From NCBI GenBank assembly GCA_014529385.2, contig CM043968.1:2012501-2074500 (forward strand): a stretch of DNA of 62,000 nucleotides, read 5' to 3'. The notes under the pieces are model-generated. The model saw nothing but the letters and a program-made list of their open reading frames with translations, did not search any database and was not told where the DNA came from. Origin of the DNA: Adiantum capillus-veneris (Eukaryota > Streptophyta > Polypodiopsida > Polypodiales > Pteridaceae). The position numbers and the translations under genes were made by a program. Position 1 is the stretch's first letter; each line of letters begins with the position of its first letter. Of the stretch, positions 11,460 to 21,418 are shown piece after piece.

Positions 11460-13940
11460 ATGCATGGTATACGCAGGCAGTTTACATGCAGATATACTCC
11501 ACAACAGAATGGGGTCGCAAAAAGGAAATACAGGCACATTGCAGAGGTTGCACGTGCATTGATGAATGAGAAGAACATGCCTCATCATTTCTGGGCTGAA
11601 GCCGTAAATACAGTTGTGTACATTATGAACAGGACACCTACAGCTGCGGTGCATGATGTAACACCTGAGGAAAAGTTTACAGGTACAAAGCCTGATTTGG
11701 CACACTTGAAAGTGTTTGGCTGCATAGCTTACCTGCATGTACCAGATAAGTTGCGTAGGAAATTGGATCCTAAAGCAGAGAAATGTATTCTTGTGGGATA
11801 TTCCCTTGAACAAAAGGGGTACATGTGCTACAATCCTACTACACGAGAATTACGAGTGAGCAGAGATGTAGTCTTTGATGAGATGAGAAGCTGGTACAGT
11901 AATGCACATGGCACTATTGGGGCTGATGTAAAAGATGATGTGGTTGTACAAAATGTGAGGCCACAGTCACAGGTTTTGAGTGGACCACAAGAGTCCTCTT
12001 CTCGTGGCTCTGTTGAGAAACCATGGAATGGTAGGCTACGTACGCAGGTTACTCCACCAACAGGTACAGGGAATGTATCACGAAAAGGAAAGGAAAAGGT
12101 TGATGAACCTCCCTTTATGGCTGATGCATCATCAGGTTTTTCACATGTAGACATGGATTCAGATGGTTCTGAACAAAGTCTTGATGAGGAATTTGGAATT
12201 CCGGTTGTCAGGACACCTGGTGTAAGGAAAGTACAAGAAGATGCTAGAGGGCAAAGGAGTGACCCAGGACCGCGCAGATCTAATAGAGTCAGAAATCCAG
12301 TTCAGAAATTGACTTATGATGGGTATCTAGCGCATCACCAAGCCTACATGGCTAAGGTGATACAGGATGTGGAGCCCACATGTTTTGAGGATGCAGTTGG
12401 AAATGTGCATTGGGATGATGCAATGAATGAAGAGATGGCTGCATTGGAAGCAAACGACACATGGGAGTTGGTGCCATTGCCAGGTGGCAAGAAAGCTATT
12501 GGCTGCAAATGGGTGTATAAAACCAAGCATAAGGCTGATGGTAACATTGAGCATCACAAGGCAAGGCTGGTTGCAAAGGGTTATGCACAGACGTATGGCA
12601 TAGACTATGAGGAGACCTTTGCTCCAGTGGCAAAGATGACGACTGTCAGAGCTGTCATAGCAGTGGCTGCATCTAGAGGATGGATTATGCATCAAATGGA
12701 TGTAAAGAATGCCTTCTTGAATGGTGAGTTGCAAGAGGAAGTGTATATGGATCAGCCACCTGGTTATGTCGATCCAGGTTACCTAGATTATGTATGCAGA
12801 CTTCTCAAAGCTTTGTATGGTTTGAAGCAGGGCTCTAGAGCATGGTATGGCAGGATTGCCAAGTATCTTGTCAGTATTGGTTTTAGGAGAGCTCATGCTG
12901 ATCATTCACTCTATGTACGTGAGAGTGATGTGGGGATTGTGGTCATTACCATATATGTAGATGACCTTATTATTGTTGGTGACAATGCTATGGAGATTGA
13001 CCATGTGAAGGGTCTTCTCAAACAGGAGTTTGAAATGAAAGATTTGGGCGAGTTGCGCTACTTTCTTGGCATTGAGGTGATCAAGACTCCAGAGGGTGTA
13101 TGGCTGTCACAGAGACAGTATGCTTTGGACATGTTGTCAAAGTATGGTATGGTTGATTGTAAGCCGATTTCTATTCCCTTGGATGTGAATGCAAAGCTGA
13201 GTGCAGAGAAGGGTGATGTTGTTGAGGATGTCAACATGTACAGGAAGATGGTGGGTAGTCTAATCTACTTGACTATCACGAGGCCAGACTTGAGCTATAG
13301 AGTAGGCTTGGAGAGTCAGTTCATGCAGCTTCCGAGGAAGCCACATTTTGATGGAGTACGACGCACACTTAGGTATGTGCAAGGGACTCTTGACTACGCA
13401 TTGTTCTATGCAGCAGATGCACCATTAGCATTGTATGGGTATACAGATGCAGATTGGGCAGGTAGCATTGTTGATAGGAGATCTACGAGTGGCTTCATGT
13501 TCTCTTTTGGGAGTGCTGCTATTACTTGGAGCAGCAAAAAGCAGCCTACGGTTGCTTTATCGAGCACAGAGGCCGAGTACAGAGGTGCAGCAGTTGCGGC
13601 GTGCGAGGTAGCTTGGCTACGCACATTACTTGAGGACTTGGGAGTGCAGGTGGACCAGCAGATTGTCATTCATTGTGACAACCTCAACAGCATGCAGTTG
13701 GCTAGGAACCGAGTGTTCCATGCTAGGACCAAACACATAGAGGTCCATTACCACTACGTTCGAGAGCGAGTGTTGGCGGGCCACATCGACTTGGTCTATG
13801 TCAGCACAGAGGAGCAGATAGCGGATATCTTTACCAAGGCCCTCGGAGCTGAGAAGCTTCGACGTTTTCGGACTATGCTTGGACTCTGCGACATGCAGAG
13901 CTCGAGGGGGAGTGTTGAGATGTCGAGCTCTACACCTTGA
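11460..13940 (+). CDS. copia integrase C-part, reverse transcriptase and RNase H (open remnant of pol)
   Basis: This is 826 codons without a stop. Integrase block YTPQQNGVAKRK starts it; the catalytic Glu of the usual NGVAERK is Lys here (codon 11520-11522). The reverse transcriptase runs from about residue 330, with KWVYKTKHKADG, QMDVKNAFLNG and the catalytic box YVDDLIIVG (residues 499 on; 12954-12980), which is intact. RNase H shows YTDADWAG, SSTEAEYRG and HCDNLNS, and the C-terminal HIEVHYHYVRE block is present. The stop lies 28 bases inside the 3' LTR, as is common in copia elements. It is open but lacks its own upstream Gag and protease, and its integrase is probably inactive. Confidence 0.93.
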   Translation: MHGIRRQFTCRYTPQQNGVAKRKYRHIAEVARALMNEKNMPHHFWAEAVNTVVYIMNRTPTAAVHDVTPEEKFTGTKPDLAHLKVFGCIAYLHVPDKLRRKLDPKAEKCILVGYSLEQKGYMCYNPTTRELRVSRDVVFDEMRSWYSNAHGTIGADVKDDVVVQNVRPQSQVLSGPQESSSRGSVEKPWNGRLRTQVTPPTGTGNVSRKGKEKVDEPPFMADASSGFSHVDMDSDGSEQSLDEEFGIPVVRTPGVRKVQEDARGQRSDPGPRRSNRVRNPVQKLTYDGYLAHHQAYMAKVIQDVEPTCFEDAVGNVHWDDAMNEEMAALEANDTWELVPLPGGKKAIGCKWVYKTKHKADGNIEHHKARLVAKGYAQTYGIDYEETFAPVAKMTTVRAVIAVAASRGWIMHQMDVKNAFLNGELQEEVYMDQPPGYVDPGYLDYVCRLLKALYGLKQGSRAWYGRIAKYLVSIGFRRAHADHSLYVRESDVGIVVITIYVDDLIIVGDNAMEIDHVKGLLKQEFEMKDLGELRYFLGIEVIKTPEGVWLSQRQYALDMLSKYGMVDCKPISIPLDVNAKLSAEKGDVVEDVNMYRKMVGSLIYLTITRPDLSYRVGLESQFMQLPRKPHFDGVRRTLRYVQGTLDYALFYAADAPLALYGYTDADWAGSIVDRRSTSGFMFSFGSAAITWSSKKQPTVALSSTEAEYRGAAVAACEVAWLRTLLEDLGVQVDQQIVIHCDNLNSMQLARNRVFHARTKHIEVHYHYVRERVLAGHIDLVYVSTEEQIADIFTKALGAEKLRRFRTMLGLCDMQSSRGSVEMSSSTP
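13904..13912 (+). other. copia polypurine tract
   Basis: GAGGGGGAG directly precedes the 3' LTR. It is the expected primer for plus-strand synthesis. Confidence 0.85.
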
Positions 13941-14234
13941 GCTGGCATCCACTACAGGTCTTGGCCGCTTACGGCATTTACTCACTGGCGCGTTAGGTGA
14001 CCGACACGGAGGATCTCTGCCAGTGATTCTACAGCTGGACTACACTTATAGTGCCAGCCTAGTACGCTTCTAGCGAGTTCACACTTAGTGACCGCATGTA
14101 CATATGTGCTACTTTTCAACTTTAGCACTTAGTCATTTTGTACTCTCTTTTCTGTAAAGAAGAAAAAGAAGCTTTCCATCTCTGTGTGCTTTGTGCTTGT
14201 CTTGTGTATCTCTCTTGCATCCTCATTCTTTACA
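13913..14234 (+). repeat. copia 3' LTR
   Basis: The second copy of the 322-bp LTR. It is followed by the target duplication CATGC and the tail of the gypsy LTR. Confidence 0.96.
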
Positions 14235-14239
14235 CATGC

Positions 14240-14285
14240 TAATTTCCGCTACACATAAATATTTTTTAGACCATTAAATGTTACA
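14240..14285 (+). repeat. 3' LTR of the gypsy element, last 46 bases
   Basis: The segment continues the gypsy LTR after the copia insertion and ends in GTTACA. The target duplication AAAAT and LINE A follow directly. Confidence 0.93.
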
Positions 14286-14290
14286 AAAAT

Positions 14291-15896
14291 GCAAGTGGAA
14301 AGTTTTCAAAGAAGAAATTTTCTCTTGTGCGAGGGAATGCTTTTCAGTGAAACACGTGTCTTGCAAAAGATCTAAGAAGGGTAGCACCAAGAAGAAATGG
14401 TTCGACATGGAATGTAGTGAAGCCCGAAAACACTTGCTAAGGTTGGATGCAAGCAAAGACAAGGAAGGTTACTTGGAACATTCACACACATACAAAGCAC
14501 TTGTTCAAAAAAAGAGGAGAAGGTGGGAAATCAAAAAACAAATTCTTTTAGCACAAGAGAAAGCACATGCATGTGGAAAGTTTTGGAAAAATCTAAAAGG
14601 CAAGCGTGTTGAGAGCTTTGGTGACTTGACTCTTGAGGATATGTATACGCATTGCAAGAACCTCTATGAGCAACCCAATGTTGATAAGATGAAGTGTTGT
14701 AGCTCCCTTCCATTTATGCCTCCCTTCTTTACCATTGAAGATGTATGTTGCGCGCTTGAGAAACTTGCTACCCGCAAGGCACGGGACCTACAAGGTGTCA
14801 AGGCTGAAATGATTAAATGGACAAGCAAGAAAACACGATATTGGATATGCGATATGTTTAACATTGCACTTCAGCATGGCATGCCTCATAATTGGAGTGA
14901 AAATTGGATCAAACCTTTGCACGAAGGAGGAGATGTAAACAATGTGAACAATTATCGCACTTTAATGGTTGATTCTTTGATGGCAAAGTTATTTGGATGT
15001 ATCATGGAGATGAAGATAAGTTAATGGGCTGAAAAGAACGCCAAACGTGTGCTAAGCCAAGCAGGTTTTCAAAAGCATCATAGCACTATTGATCACCTTG
15101 TCACGCTTCAAGTTCTTATGGAAGTGTCTCGATTGAAAGGAAAAAAGTTGTATTGTTGATTTGTGGATTTCAAGAAAGCTTTTGACATGGTACCACAAGG
15201 AAATATTTGGAGACGTATGCAAAGCCTTCAAGTGTGCCAAGAGAATTTATGCATGCAGTCTTTCACATCTACCAGAAAGTGATATGTGGACTACCTATGG
15301 GAGATGGAATTTCAATTTTTTTTGCAAGCACCATCAGTGTCAAACAAGGATGCCCACTTTTCCCAACCCTCTTTGGGCTACTCATTGATGAATTGGAATG
15401 CATGGTTCTTGATTTTATGCAACAAGAAGGCATAGAAGAGGTTAAGATCGGAAATACGGTGATCATGCTTTTGCTTTATGCCAATGATACAGTGCTCTTG
15501 GCACATACCTTAGAAGATGCACAAAATCTTATGAGTGTCTTGGAACGCTTTTTCCTACATAGCTGGCTGATCGTGAATGGATCCAAAACCAAGGTTATGC
15601 TTGTAAAGACCCTCAATGACGAAAATCCATGCATTGTATACAACAACGAGCAACTTGAAGTGGTACATCACTTCAAGTACCTTGGCCTTGAGGTTCCATC
15701 CAATCATAAATGGAAGGATTGTGCAATGCATTGCATTGAATCCGGAAAGAGGGCTGATTATGCATTTGAGAACATGTGCAATGCTGGAGAGATCAAGTGT
15801 TGGTCTCTCAAAAAGTACCTCTTTGACACATTGGTAACACTAGTGCTTCTTTATGAAGTGGAGGTGCGGGGTGGAAGCATCGGGAAGTCTACTTGA
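14291..15896 (+). pseudogene. LINE A reverse transcriptase, broken and catalytically altered
   Basis: The frame resumes from the endonuclease. It first gives a charged linker (KKKWFDMECSEARKHLLRLD), then reverse transcriptase blocks LEKLATRKARDLQGVKAEMI and NNYRTLMVDSLMAKLF. A TAA at 15022-15024 and a TGA near 15158 interrupt it, the second just before FVDFKKAFDMV. The frame shifts near 15200 and continues with the ISVKQGCPLFPTLFGLLIDE block. The catalytic box that normally reads YADD is YAND here (15477-15488), with AAT in place of the first Asp codon. The thumb region follows (LNDENPCIVYNN, HFKYLGLEV). It is not active. Confidence 0.9.
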
Positions 15897-16757
15897 AAGA
15901 GTTTGAGAATGTTCAAAAGAGTTTTCTCACCAAATTTCTCCAAGTCAAGACAGAAACACCCTACATGCTCTTACTTCTTGAGTCGGATGGCTTCCCATTG
16001 AGGTCTTGGGCATGCAAGGGTTATGGAGTACATGCTTAAGACACAACGTAGCCCTTTGCATCGACTTCCTAGAATCGCACATGAAGCAAGTCAAAAGGTC
16101 CAAAAGACATGCAAGAGCCAAATACTAAGTTCGGGGTAGATGCTTGACTTGAAGAAATGGTTTGGAAGATGGGATGCATGTCACTTGGTCAAGGATGCGT
16201 CGATCGACTCCCAAGGTTATTGAGACTTCATACAACGCCAATGTATCACGGCTTGGGAGAAATCCGGAGGTTCTCGCTTCAACCATTACACCACACACGT
16301 TTTCCCAAACTACAAATCTCTCTTCTTCTCCAAACGCGGTAACCAAACCTATCCCTACATCCTTGAGTCCATCCCGTTGAGTGTGATCCGCACCATTGTC
16401 TCCATTCGTCTTAGCTCGCATTCTCTACGATGCGAGAGAGAACGTTGGGGCACTTGCCAGGAGTCTCATCGACTTTGCACCTTATGCCCTCGTCAAGTGC
16501 GAGAGACTGAGTACCACACACTACTTGAGTGCTCAGTGTTTGACCACATCAGGTTCTCTTTTCCCCATATATTCAGCCATGAACTCTCCCTATATACCTT
16601 CCTCTCCCAACCACGATGTGGACTCTCTATTTCAATGCTCATTTCAGCCATTTTTGAGCATCGAGAGTCACTTATGACCTCCACTAACACCACGTGACAT
16701 GTTCATTTGGTCCCATAGGTCATATTTGACCTCCGAGGATGATAATAGAACTATCTA
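15897..16757 (+). pseudogene. LINE A C-terminal domain with zinc motif, and 3' tail
   Basis: After the stop at 15896 the same protein is readable in pieces (WKEFENVQKSFLTKFLQVKT, then KKWFGRWDACHLV). It ends at 16377-16697 with a C-terminal zinc motif, CTLCPRQVRETEYHTLLEC (C-x2-C-x10-H-x4-C), typical of LINE proteins. After the stop come about 60 bases of 3' tail containing CATAGGTCATATTTGACC and ending in short TATC units and CTCTCTC. The same tail is found in LINE B and two other places in the window. Confidence 0.85.
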
Positions 16758-16769
16758 TCTATATCTCTC

Positions 16770-16772
16770 TTT

Positions 16773-16825
<53 letters not shown>

Positions 16826-16870
16826 CGATCCCTCTCTCTCCCTCTCTATGGATGCTTCTCTCTCTCTTGC

Positions 16871-16935
<65 letters not shown>

Positions 16936-17023
16936 GGCGACGCACACACATACACACACACACACACACATAGAGAGGGACCCTCTCTCTCTCTCTCTGG
17001 ACTCTCTCCATACTTATCTCTTG

Positions 17024-17064
<41 letters not shown>

Positions 17065-17112
17065 TGAAGATAAGGAGAGAGCTCTCCCTGTGTGTGTGTG
17101 TGTGTGCGCGCG
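16770..17112. repeat. Compound microsatellite: GA, CA, CT and TG/CG tracts
   Basis: Tracts of (GA)n at about 16776-16821 and 16874-16931, (CA)n at 16942-16971, (CT)n at 16981-17062 and TG/CG at 17089-17115 lie between two LINE 3' ends in opposite orientation. Open frames across it are Arg-Glu or Ser-Leu repeats produced by the simple sequence and are not genes. Confidence 0.95.
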
Positions 17113-17119
17113 CGCACGT

Positions 17120-18290
17120 GAGAGATAGATAGATTTTATTATCGTCCTCGGAGGTCAAATATGACCTATGGGTCCAATGTTACATGTGATGTAGTATGTG
17201 TATGGCTGATGAGTGACTCTCGATGCTCCAAAATTATGGTGATGAGAGTCGCAATGGAGAGACCACACTTTGGTTGGGAGAGGAAAGTGTGTAGGTCTAA
17301 GTTATGGCTGAAAATGTGAGAGAAGCAAGTTCGGATGTGACCAAAAGCTCAGCACTCTAGTAGTGCGTGGTACTTAGACTCTCGAACTTGCAGTGAGTAT
17401 AATGTGCACAGTCGATTTGACTCTTCTCCATTGCCCCAATGCCCTATCTCCCATCGAAGGAAATGGGAGCTCAGCAAAATGGATGCGATAGTGTGTGTCA
17501 TCGATAAGGGGATAGGCTCAAGCATGTAACTATGAGTATGGTTTCCTCTTTCAGCGAAGAACATGGTTTTGTAGTTAGGGGCAATATGGGTGGTGTAATG
17601 CATGAAGCGTGACCCACCGTATTTTTTCCAAGCCGTAATACTTGGGAGTCAGTTGAAGCATCATGTACCAAGTGCAATGCATCCCATCTCCCAAACCACT
17701 TCTTTGTGCCTTGCATCCATCCTGTGCTCAAGATCTTGCTTTTATGCGTCTTTTGAACTTTTTTGCTTGCTTCCCATGCAATTGTAGGAAGTCGATGTGA
17801 GAGGTTTTGATGCATCTTTATCATGTACTCCACAACCCTTTCCATGCACATAACCTCAATTGGAAGACATCCCGACTCAATAAGTAGGAGCTTATTTGTT
17901 GTTTGTGTCTTCACTTGGAGAAAGGTTGTGAGAAAACGCTTTTGGACATTCTCAAACTCTTTCCAAGTAGACTTTGAGATGCTTCCGCCCCACACTTCAA
18001 CTCCATAAAGAAGAACCGGTGTCACCAATGCATTAAGAAGATACTTCTTCAAGTCCACAAGAGAGCGTTTACACTCCTTGATTTCCTCTTCAAGTTGCAT
18101 CAAACGTGTTGTTTGCATCTCAAGTGTCCTCTTGAGATTCTTATTCTCAACCACAAGTACCCTTATAGTGTGCCATTCTCCATTGCAAGTGCTCTTAAGT
18201 CTTCACCTTGTTTGTTTACGGTCTGTTGCAATGATACCAAGTATGCTGAGGCGGTCTGGGGCGGGCAACAAGAAGAGTGGCCTCTAAGAA
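17120..18290 (-). pseudogene. LINE B 3' end, with a coiled-coil segment ahead of the LINE C-terminal domain
   Basis: On the minus strand, 18154-17498 encodes KKYLLNALVTPVLLYGVEVW, KKWFGRWDALHLVHDA and related blocks that match LINE A downstream of its polymerase. A shift leads to 17603-17349 with the zinc motif, in which the second Cys is Tyr (CTLYSLQVRESKYHALLEC). The 3' tail at 17175-17120 mirrors that of LINE A. Upstream of the LINE part (18235-18060) is a heptad-rich stretch (VENKNLKRTLEMQTTRLMQL, EEEIKECKRSL) that LINE A lacks; it predicts a coiled coil. The 5' part of the LINE is missing. It is 5'-truncated or chimeric. Confidence 0.82.
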
Positions 18291-18419
18291 CTCTTCTAGG
18301 CTCCCATGCTACTCAATTGGGTTGGGGTTGGAAAAAAACAACAAACACACACACAACCCCGCAACCTAACCCTACACAAATTTGGGGCACCACCTAGTTT
18401 TGGATGCGAACTAGGATGC

Positions 18420-18420
<1 letters not shown>

Positions 18421-18499
<79 letters not shown>
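18421..18499. repeat. (GA)n microsatellite, about 78 bp
   Basis: Almost pure GA dinucleotides. The reverse frames give Ser-Leu repeats with no gene meaning. Confidence 0.97.
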
Positions 18500-18501
<2 letters not shown>

Positions 18502-19500
18502 CGGGTTGCTTTGAAATGTATCGGCAGTGATCAAGCAAACACAATTATATATGTAAGAAAGAGAGAGAAGGGGGTGCTTGTTGCATTAATACCTTCTTAC
18601 AAATCTGTCATGACCAATCAAAGTGAGATTAGTATTTGTTCAACATAGCTTGAGTAAATTACACCGTGCAGCACATCACAAGAAAAGACACCCCAATCAC
18701 TGTCTTAAGGCCAAGGGAGTCCTCTCCACCCTGTCGCCCTCTTATAGTATGTGGGATTTATGGCTAAATTGATGACAACACCCAAAGATAATCTATCAAG
18801 AACTTAAAGAAAACACCAAGACACTTACACATCATTGTTGTCCATTACTTCAGTTTGGAAGAGAGACAAAGTATCCAAGCTTAGTCCAAATCCACCCTCC
18901 TTGATTCAGCAAATGTCGGGCTTACACTAGTAGGAGAAATGATAGATTTCCTACTCTCAATTGAATGATCACTCGCTCTTACAATGTCATAGAGCTCCCT
19001 TGCTAATCACCCCTAATACAACACATGCATATGTATAAAACAATGAGCTTCCACTCAAGAGCTCCTTCTAGAGAGGTTGAGCTTAGGCTTGTCAAGCTAT
19101 AGCATAGTGCTCTTGCTTATGGCTCCCCCTTTTTGTGCTAGCTACACCCTCCTTTTATAGAAAGTTTCAGGGCTAGGGTTACTCCTCTAACCATGGTTGG
19201 GTTAGATTTCAACACTTATCTAATTTCTTTTGCTTGTAATTATCAAGAAGTTAGTGGGGATAGATGATGAAGAGAGAGACGAGAGAAGTGGAGGTGATAT
19301 GACTTTTTATAGTAGGTTAGTGTTAGTAAATTAGTAGAGTTAGTATTTTTGTTGATTTACAAATGGAATTGGATATTCACAATGGGACTATCCATGTAGG
19401 ATACAAATAAGGAAGAAAAAACTCTTAATAGGTAAGAAAATATGGATTTCTTACAATGTTGATGCTCCAAGTGTCTTGAGTAGGGTCAATTTTGATGCTT
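18500..19500. other. Noncoding stretch; possible minus-strand promoter or old LTR
   Basis: No protein with recognisable motifs is seen. On the minus strand a good TATA box (CTATAAAAGG, 19160-19151) is followed by about 350 bases without long open frames. That arrangement resembles the R and U5 part of an old LTR or a gene leader. I could not find a matching second LTR or a primer site. Confidence 0.3.
19151..19160 (-). promoter_or_regulatory. Candidate TATA box on the minus strand
   Basis: CTATAAAAGG read on the minus strand is a near-perfect plant TATA box. Nothing recognisable as a gene follows it, so it may be a relic of a retrotransposon LTR. Confidence 0.3.
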
Positions 19501-20575
19501 GTTGACGGTCCACTAGCTTTGACGGTACGTTTTTTCTCCACTCTTGACCTTCCTTGGGAGCCAAGGTAATTGAATATGAGTAATCAATCAACATGGTGCT
19601 GTCTTTCAAGAGAAGAGGCTGAATTTTGTGGTTTTTTTTTATAGATATGGGTAATATGGAAGAGAAAAAATGAGACTAGGTGGTCAATTTTGGAATGGAA
19701 GTGTGTGTAGGAGACATGAGTTCACCATGGTTTCTCTTATTCTTCATATTGAGAAGAAGGTGAGTAGGGTGCAAAGAGGAGTGGTGAGAGAGGTGGGGAT
19801 GATGAGTGGAGAAGTGTGTGTGAAAGAGGAAAATGATAAAGTGGAAGAGGGAGTGTGGCTGCATAGAATGGGCAAACTGGGGTCCACCAATAAAATCATA
19901 GCTCACAGTCTAAAAAAATATGTACATGTAAAATATAAATAATATAGGTGGAAAAAATATAAAGGGGTCAAAATAAATCTCTCTCATTATAAGTCTACCA
20001 TAAAAAGATGAATATTTTTGGTGTTCTAATTTATGAGAGTGATAGAGAATAGATGTAGGAAGGAAAAAAATCACAACAATGAAAAAATATACACATAAAT
20101 AAAACTTTTTTTTTTGGATTTTTGTTGGGATAGAGTTACACCAAAAATAAGAGAAGCTTGCATGAAATTATTTCTTTATGGAATAAAGAGTATGGTAAGA
20201 AAAATTGTGGTAATGATGAGTCAATGTACATAGCATAAATAACACACACCTAAGTATAAATATTTAAATAAATACCAAAATAATTATGAAAAAAATCATT
20301 ATATTTAGGCCTTATATACAATGAAATATTTACACACAAAGAGGCCATAATATACCTTTTTTCAATTTTTTGGCTCAACTAGCCCAGTGACTAGCTAACT
20401 GAGGGTTTTTAAGAAAATATGGGGAAAGTCCCCTAACTCACACACGTCTATGTACAGTGAAATGGTAGAGATGACCAAAATGTTTGAGTGATTTGATAGG
20501 GTGAGATAGCTTACTATGGCAATTATGGAAAGCCGAAAAACAGCTATCAATGCCATGATCATGGTTTTCTATGTC
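19501..20575. other. AT-rich intergenic DNA, nothing recognised
   Basis: Short open frames (for example 19670-19942) have no motif, no homopolymer-free conserved block and no neighbours that support coding. I see no repeats longer than the surrounding A/T runs. Confidence 0.5.
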
Positions 20576-20735
20576 ATTGGTTGGGTGATTGTGTTGCTAT
20601 CTCCACACTTAGGAGATCTTGGATCATTTTTCACAATGGTTGGGTAGTTGTGTTGCTATCTCCACATTGGTTGAGTGGTTGTGTTGCTATCTCCACACTT
20701 AGGAGATCTTGGATCATTTTCCACAATGGTTGTGG
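20576..20735. repeat. Local tandem repeat, units of about 30 and 60 bp
   Basis: The segment GTTGTGTTGCTATCTCCACA occurs three times with small changes. In two of the three it is followed by CTTAGGAGATCTTGGATCAT. The pattern is a 60-bp unit, a 30-bp partial unit and a 60-bp unit in direct order. Confidence 0.85.
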
Positions 20736-21004
20736 CCCTTGTTGAAGAAGAAGAACCCTTGCGAGTGCTGGAAGACATTGTATGTAAAATAAGAGATGGG
20801 AGTCAATTTTCTTGAACCTGTTCACTTTGGAAATGCTGTTATAGAAACTCTTTCCATAACTCTAAACATTTTTGTCTTTACATCAATGCGTAGAGGGCTT
20901 CGTGCTCTTCGATTAAGGCTATAGATCACTAAAATCAGAGTTCACATGGAGAAGTTATGACCAAAAGAGTGAACTGATGTCTACTAGGTTAAAAAACGGC
21001 TGTG

Positions 21005-21010
21005 TTTTTT

Positions 21011-21052
<42 letters not shown>

Positions 21053-21204
21053 TTGAAATGAAATGTTATATTAGCGTCTTCAAAAGCCCATAGTGACCTA
21101 TTAGACCAGAGAGTGGAATCTCTGTCTCTCTCTCAGTGTTTGTCTTTGAAGAGAGAGAGACAAAGACTCTCTCTCTCTCTCTCTCTCTCTCGCCATATAT
21201 AGCC

Positions 21205-21253
<49 letters not shown>

Positions 21254-21260
21254 TCAAAGC
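21005..21260 (-). repeat. LINE-family 3' tail relic with flanking GA/CT microsatellites
   Basis: Bases 21064-21101, read on the minus strand, give the same 3' tail motif as LINE A and the repeat at 41391-41428. A GA tract lies at 21013-21042. A CT tract (21171-21191) and a GA tract (21207-21250) are separated by a short AT-rich spacer and could fold back on each other. Confidence 0.65.
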
Positions 21261-21418
21261 ACCATAGCTAGAGAGAGAGACAAAGAGACTCAATGATATA
21301 CACAAAAAAATGGCTCATTCTTAATGAAAAAGAGATACAAAGAGGAGCTATTTAAGTTAAAGGTCAAGATAGAGTAATGCCTAGAATGATGACACTTGGC
21401 CACTCCTTATTTTAACAC

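Larger units (their letters stand above)
9077..14234 (+). mobile_element. Ty1/copia retrotransposon nested in the gypsy 3' LTR
   Basis: Two 322-bp LTRs (9077-9398 and 13913-14234) begin TGTTGAGATG and end CTTTACA. By eye they differ at about nine positions, so this is the youngest insertion in the nest. The target duplication CATGC lies at 9072-9076 and 14235-14239. Domain order is Gag, zinc knuckle, protease, integrase, reverse transcriptase, RNase H, which defines Ty1/copia. It carries frameshifts near 9840 and 11110, stops at 10657 and 11457, and a changed integrase catalytic residue. The 826-codon 3' part of pol is open throughout. Confidence 0.97.
344..14285 (+). mobile_element. Ty3/gypsy chromodomain retrotransposon with a nested copia element
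   Basis: Two LTRs of about 1.58 kb start with TGTCATAATAATC and end with GTTACA. They enclose a Met-tRNA primer site, gag, protease, reverse transcriptase, RNase H, integrase and a chromodomain. The 5-bp target duplication AAAAT is present at 339-343 and 14286-14290. The C-terminal chromodomain places it in the chromovirus branch of Ty3/gypsy, whose chromodomain is thought to guide integration to particular chromatin. The 3' LTR is cut in two by a copia element at 9077-14234. The coding region has three in-frame stops and at least three frameshifts, so the copy is not autonomous. Confidence 0.95.
1..16757 (+). mobile_element. LINE A (non-LTR retrotransposon), split by a nested LTR element
   Basis: The first 343 bases carry the C-terminal part of an endonuclease domain. 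The reverse transcriptase and C-terminal zinc domain resume at 14291 and run to about 16697, followed by a 3' untranslated tail to about 16757. Removing 344-14290 (the gypsy element plus one copy of its AAAAT target duplication) joins the two halves in the same reading frame, codon for codon, so they are one element. The 5' end lies outside the window. The copy is dead: it has several stops and frameshifts and an altered catalytic site in the polymerase. Confidence 0.9.

Noticed and set aside
16739-17158. Long open frames rich in Arg-Glu, Ser-Leu or Thr-His on both strands
   Set aside because: They are translations of GA/CT/CA microsatellites; the same kind appears at 18296-18544, 21066-21305, 40552-41152, 55166-55946 and 56860-57401.
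19670-19942. 90-codon frame as a small gene
   Set aside because: No motif, and the antisense frame is open over the same span.
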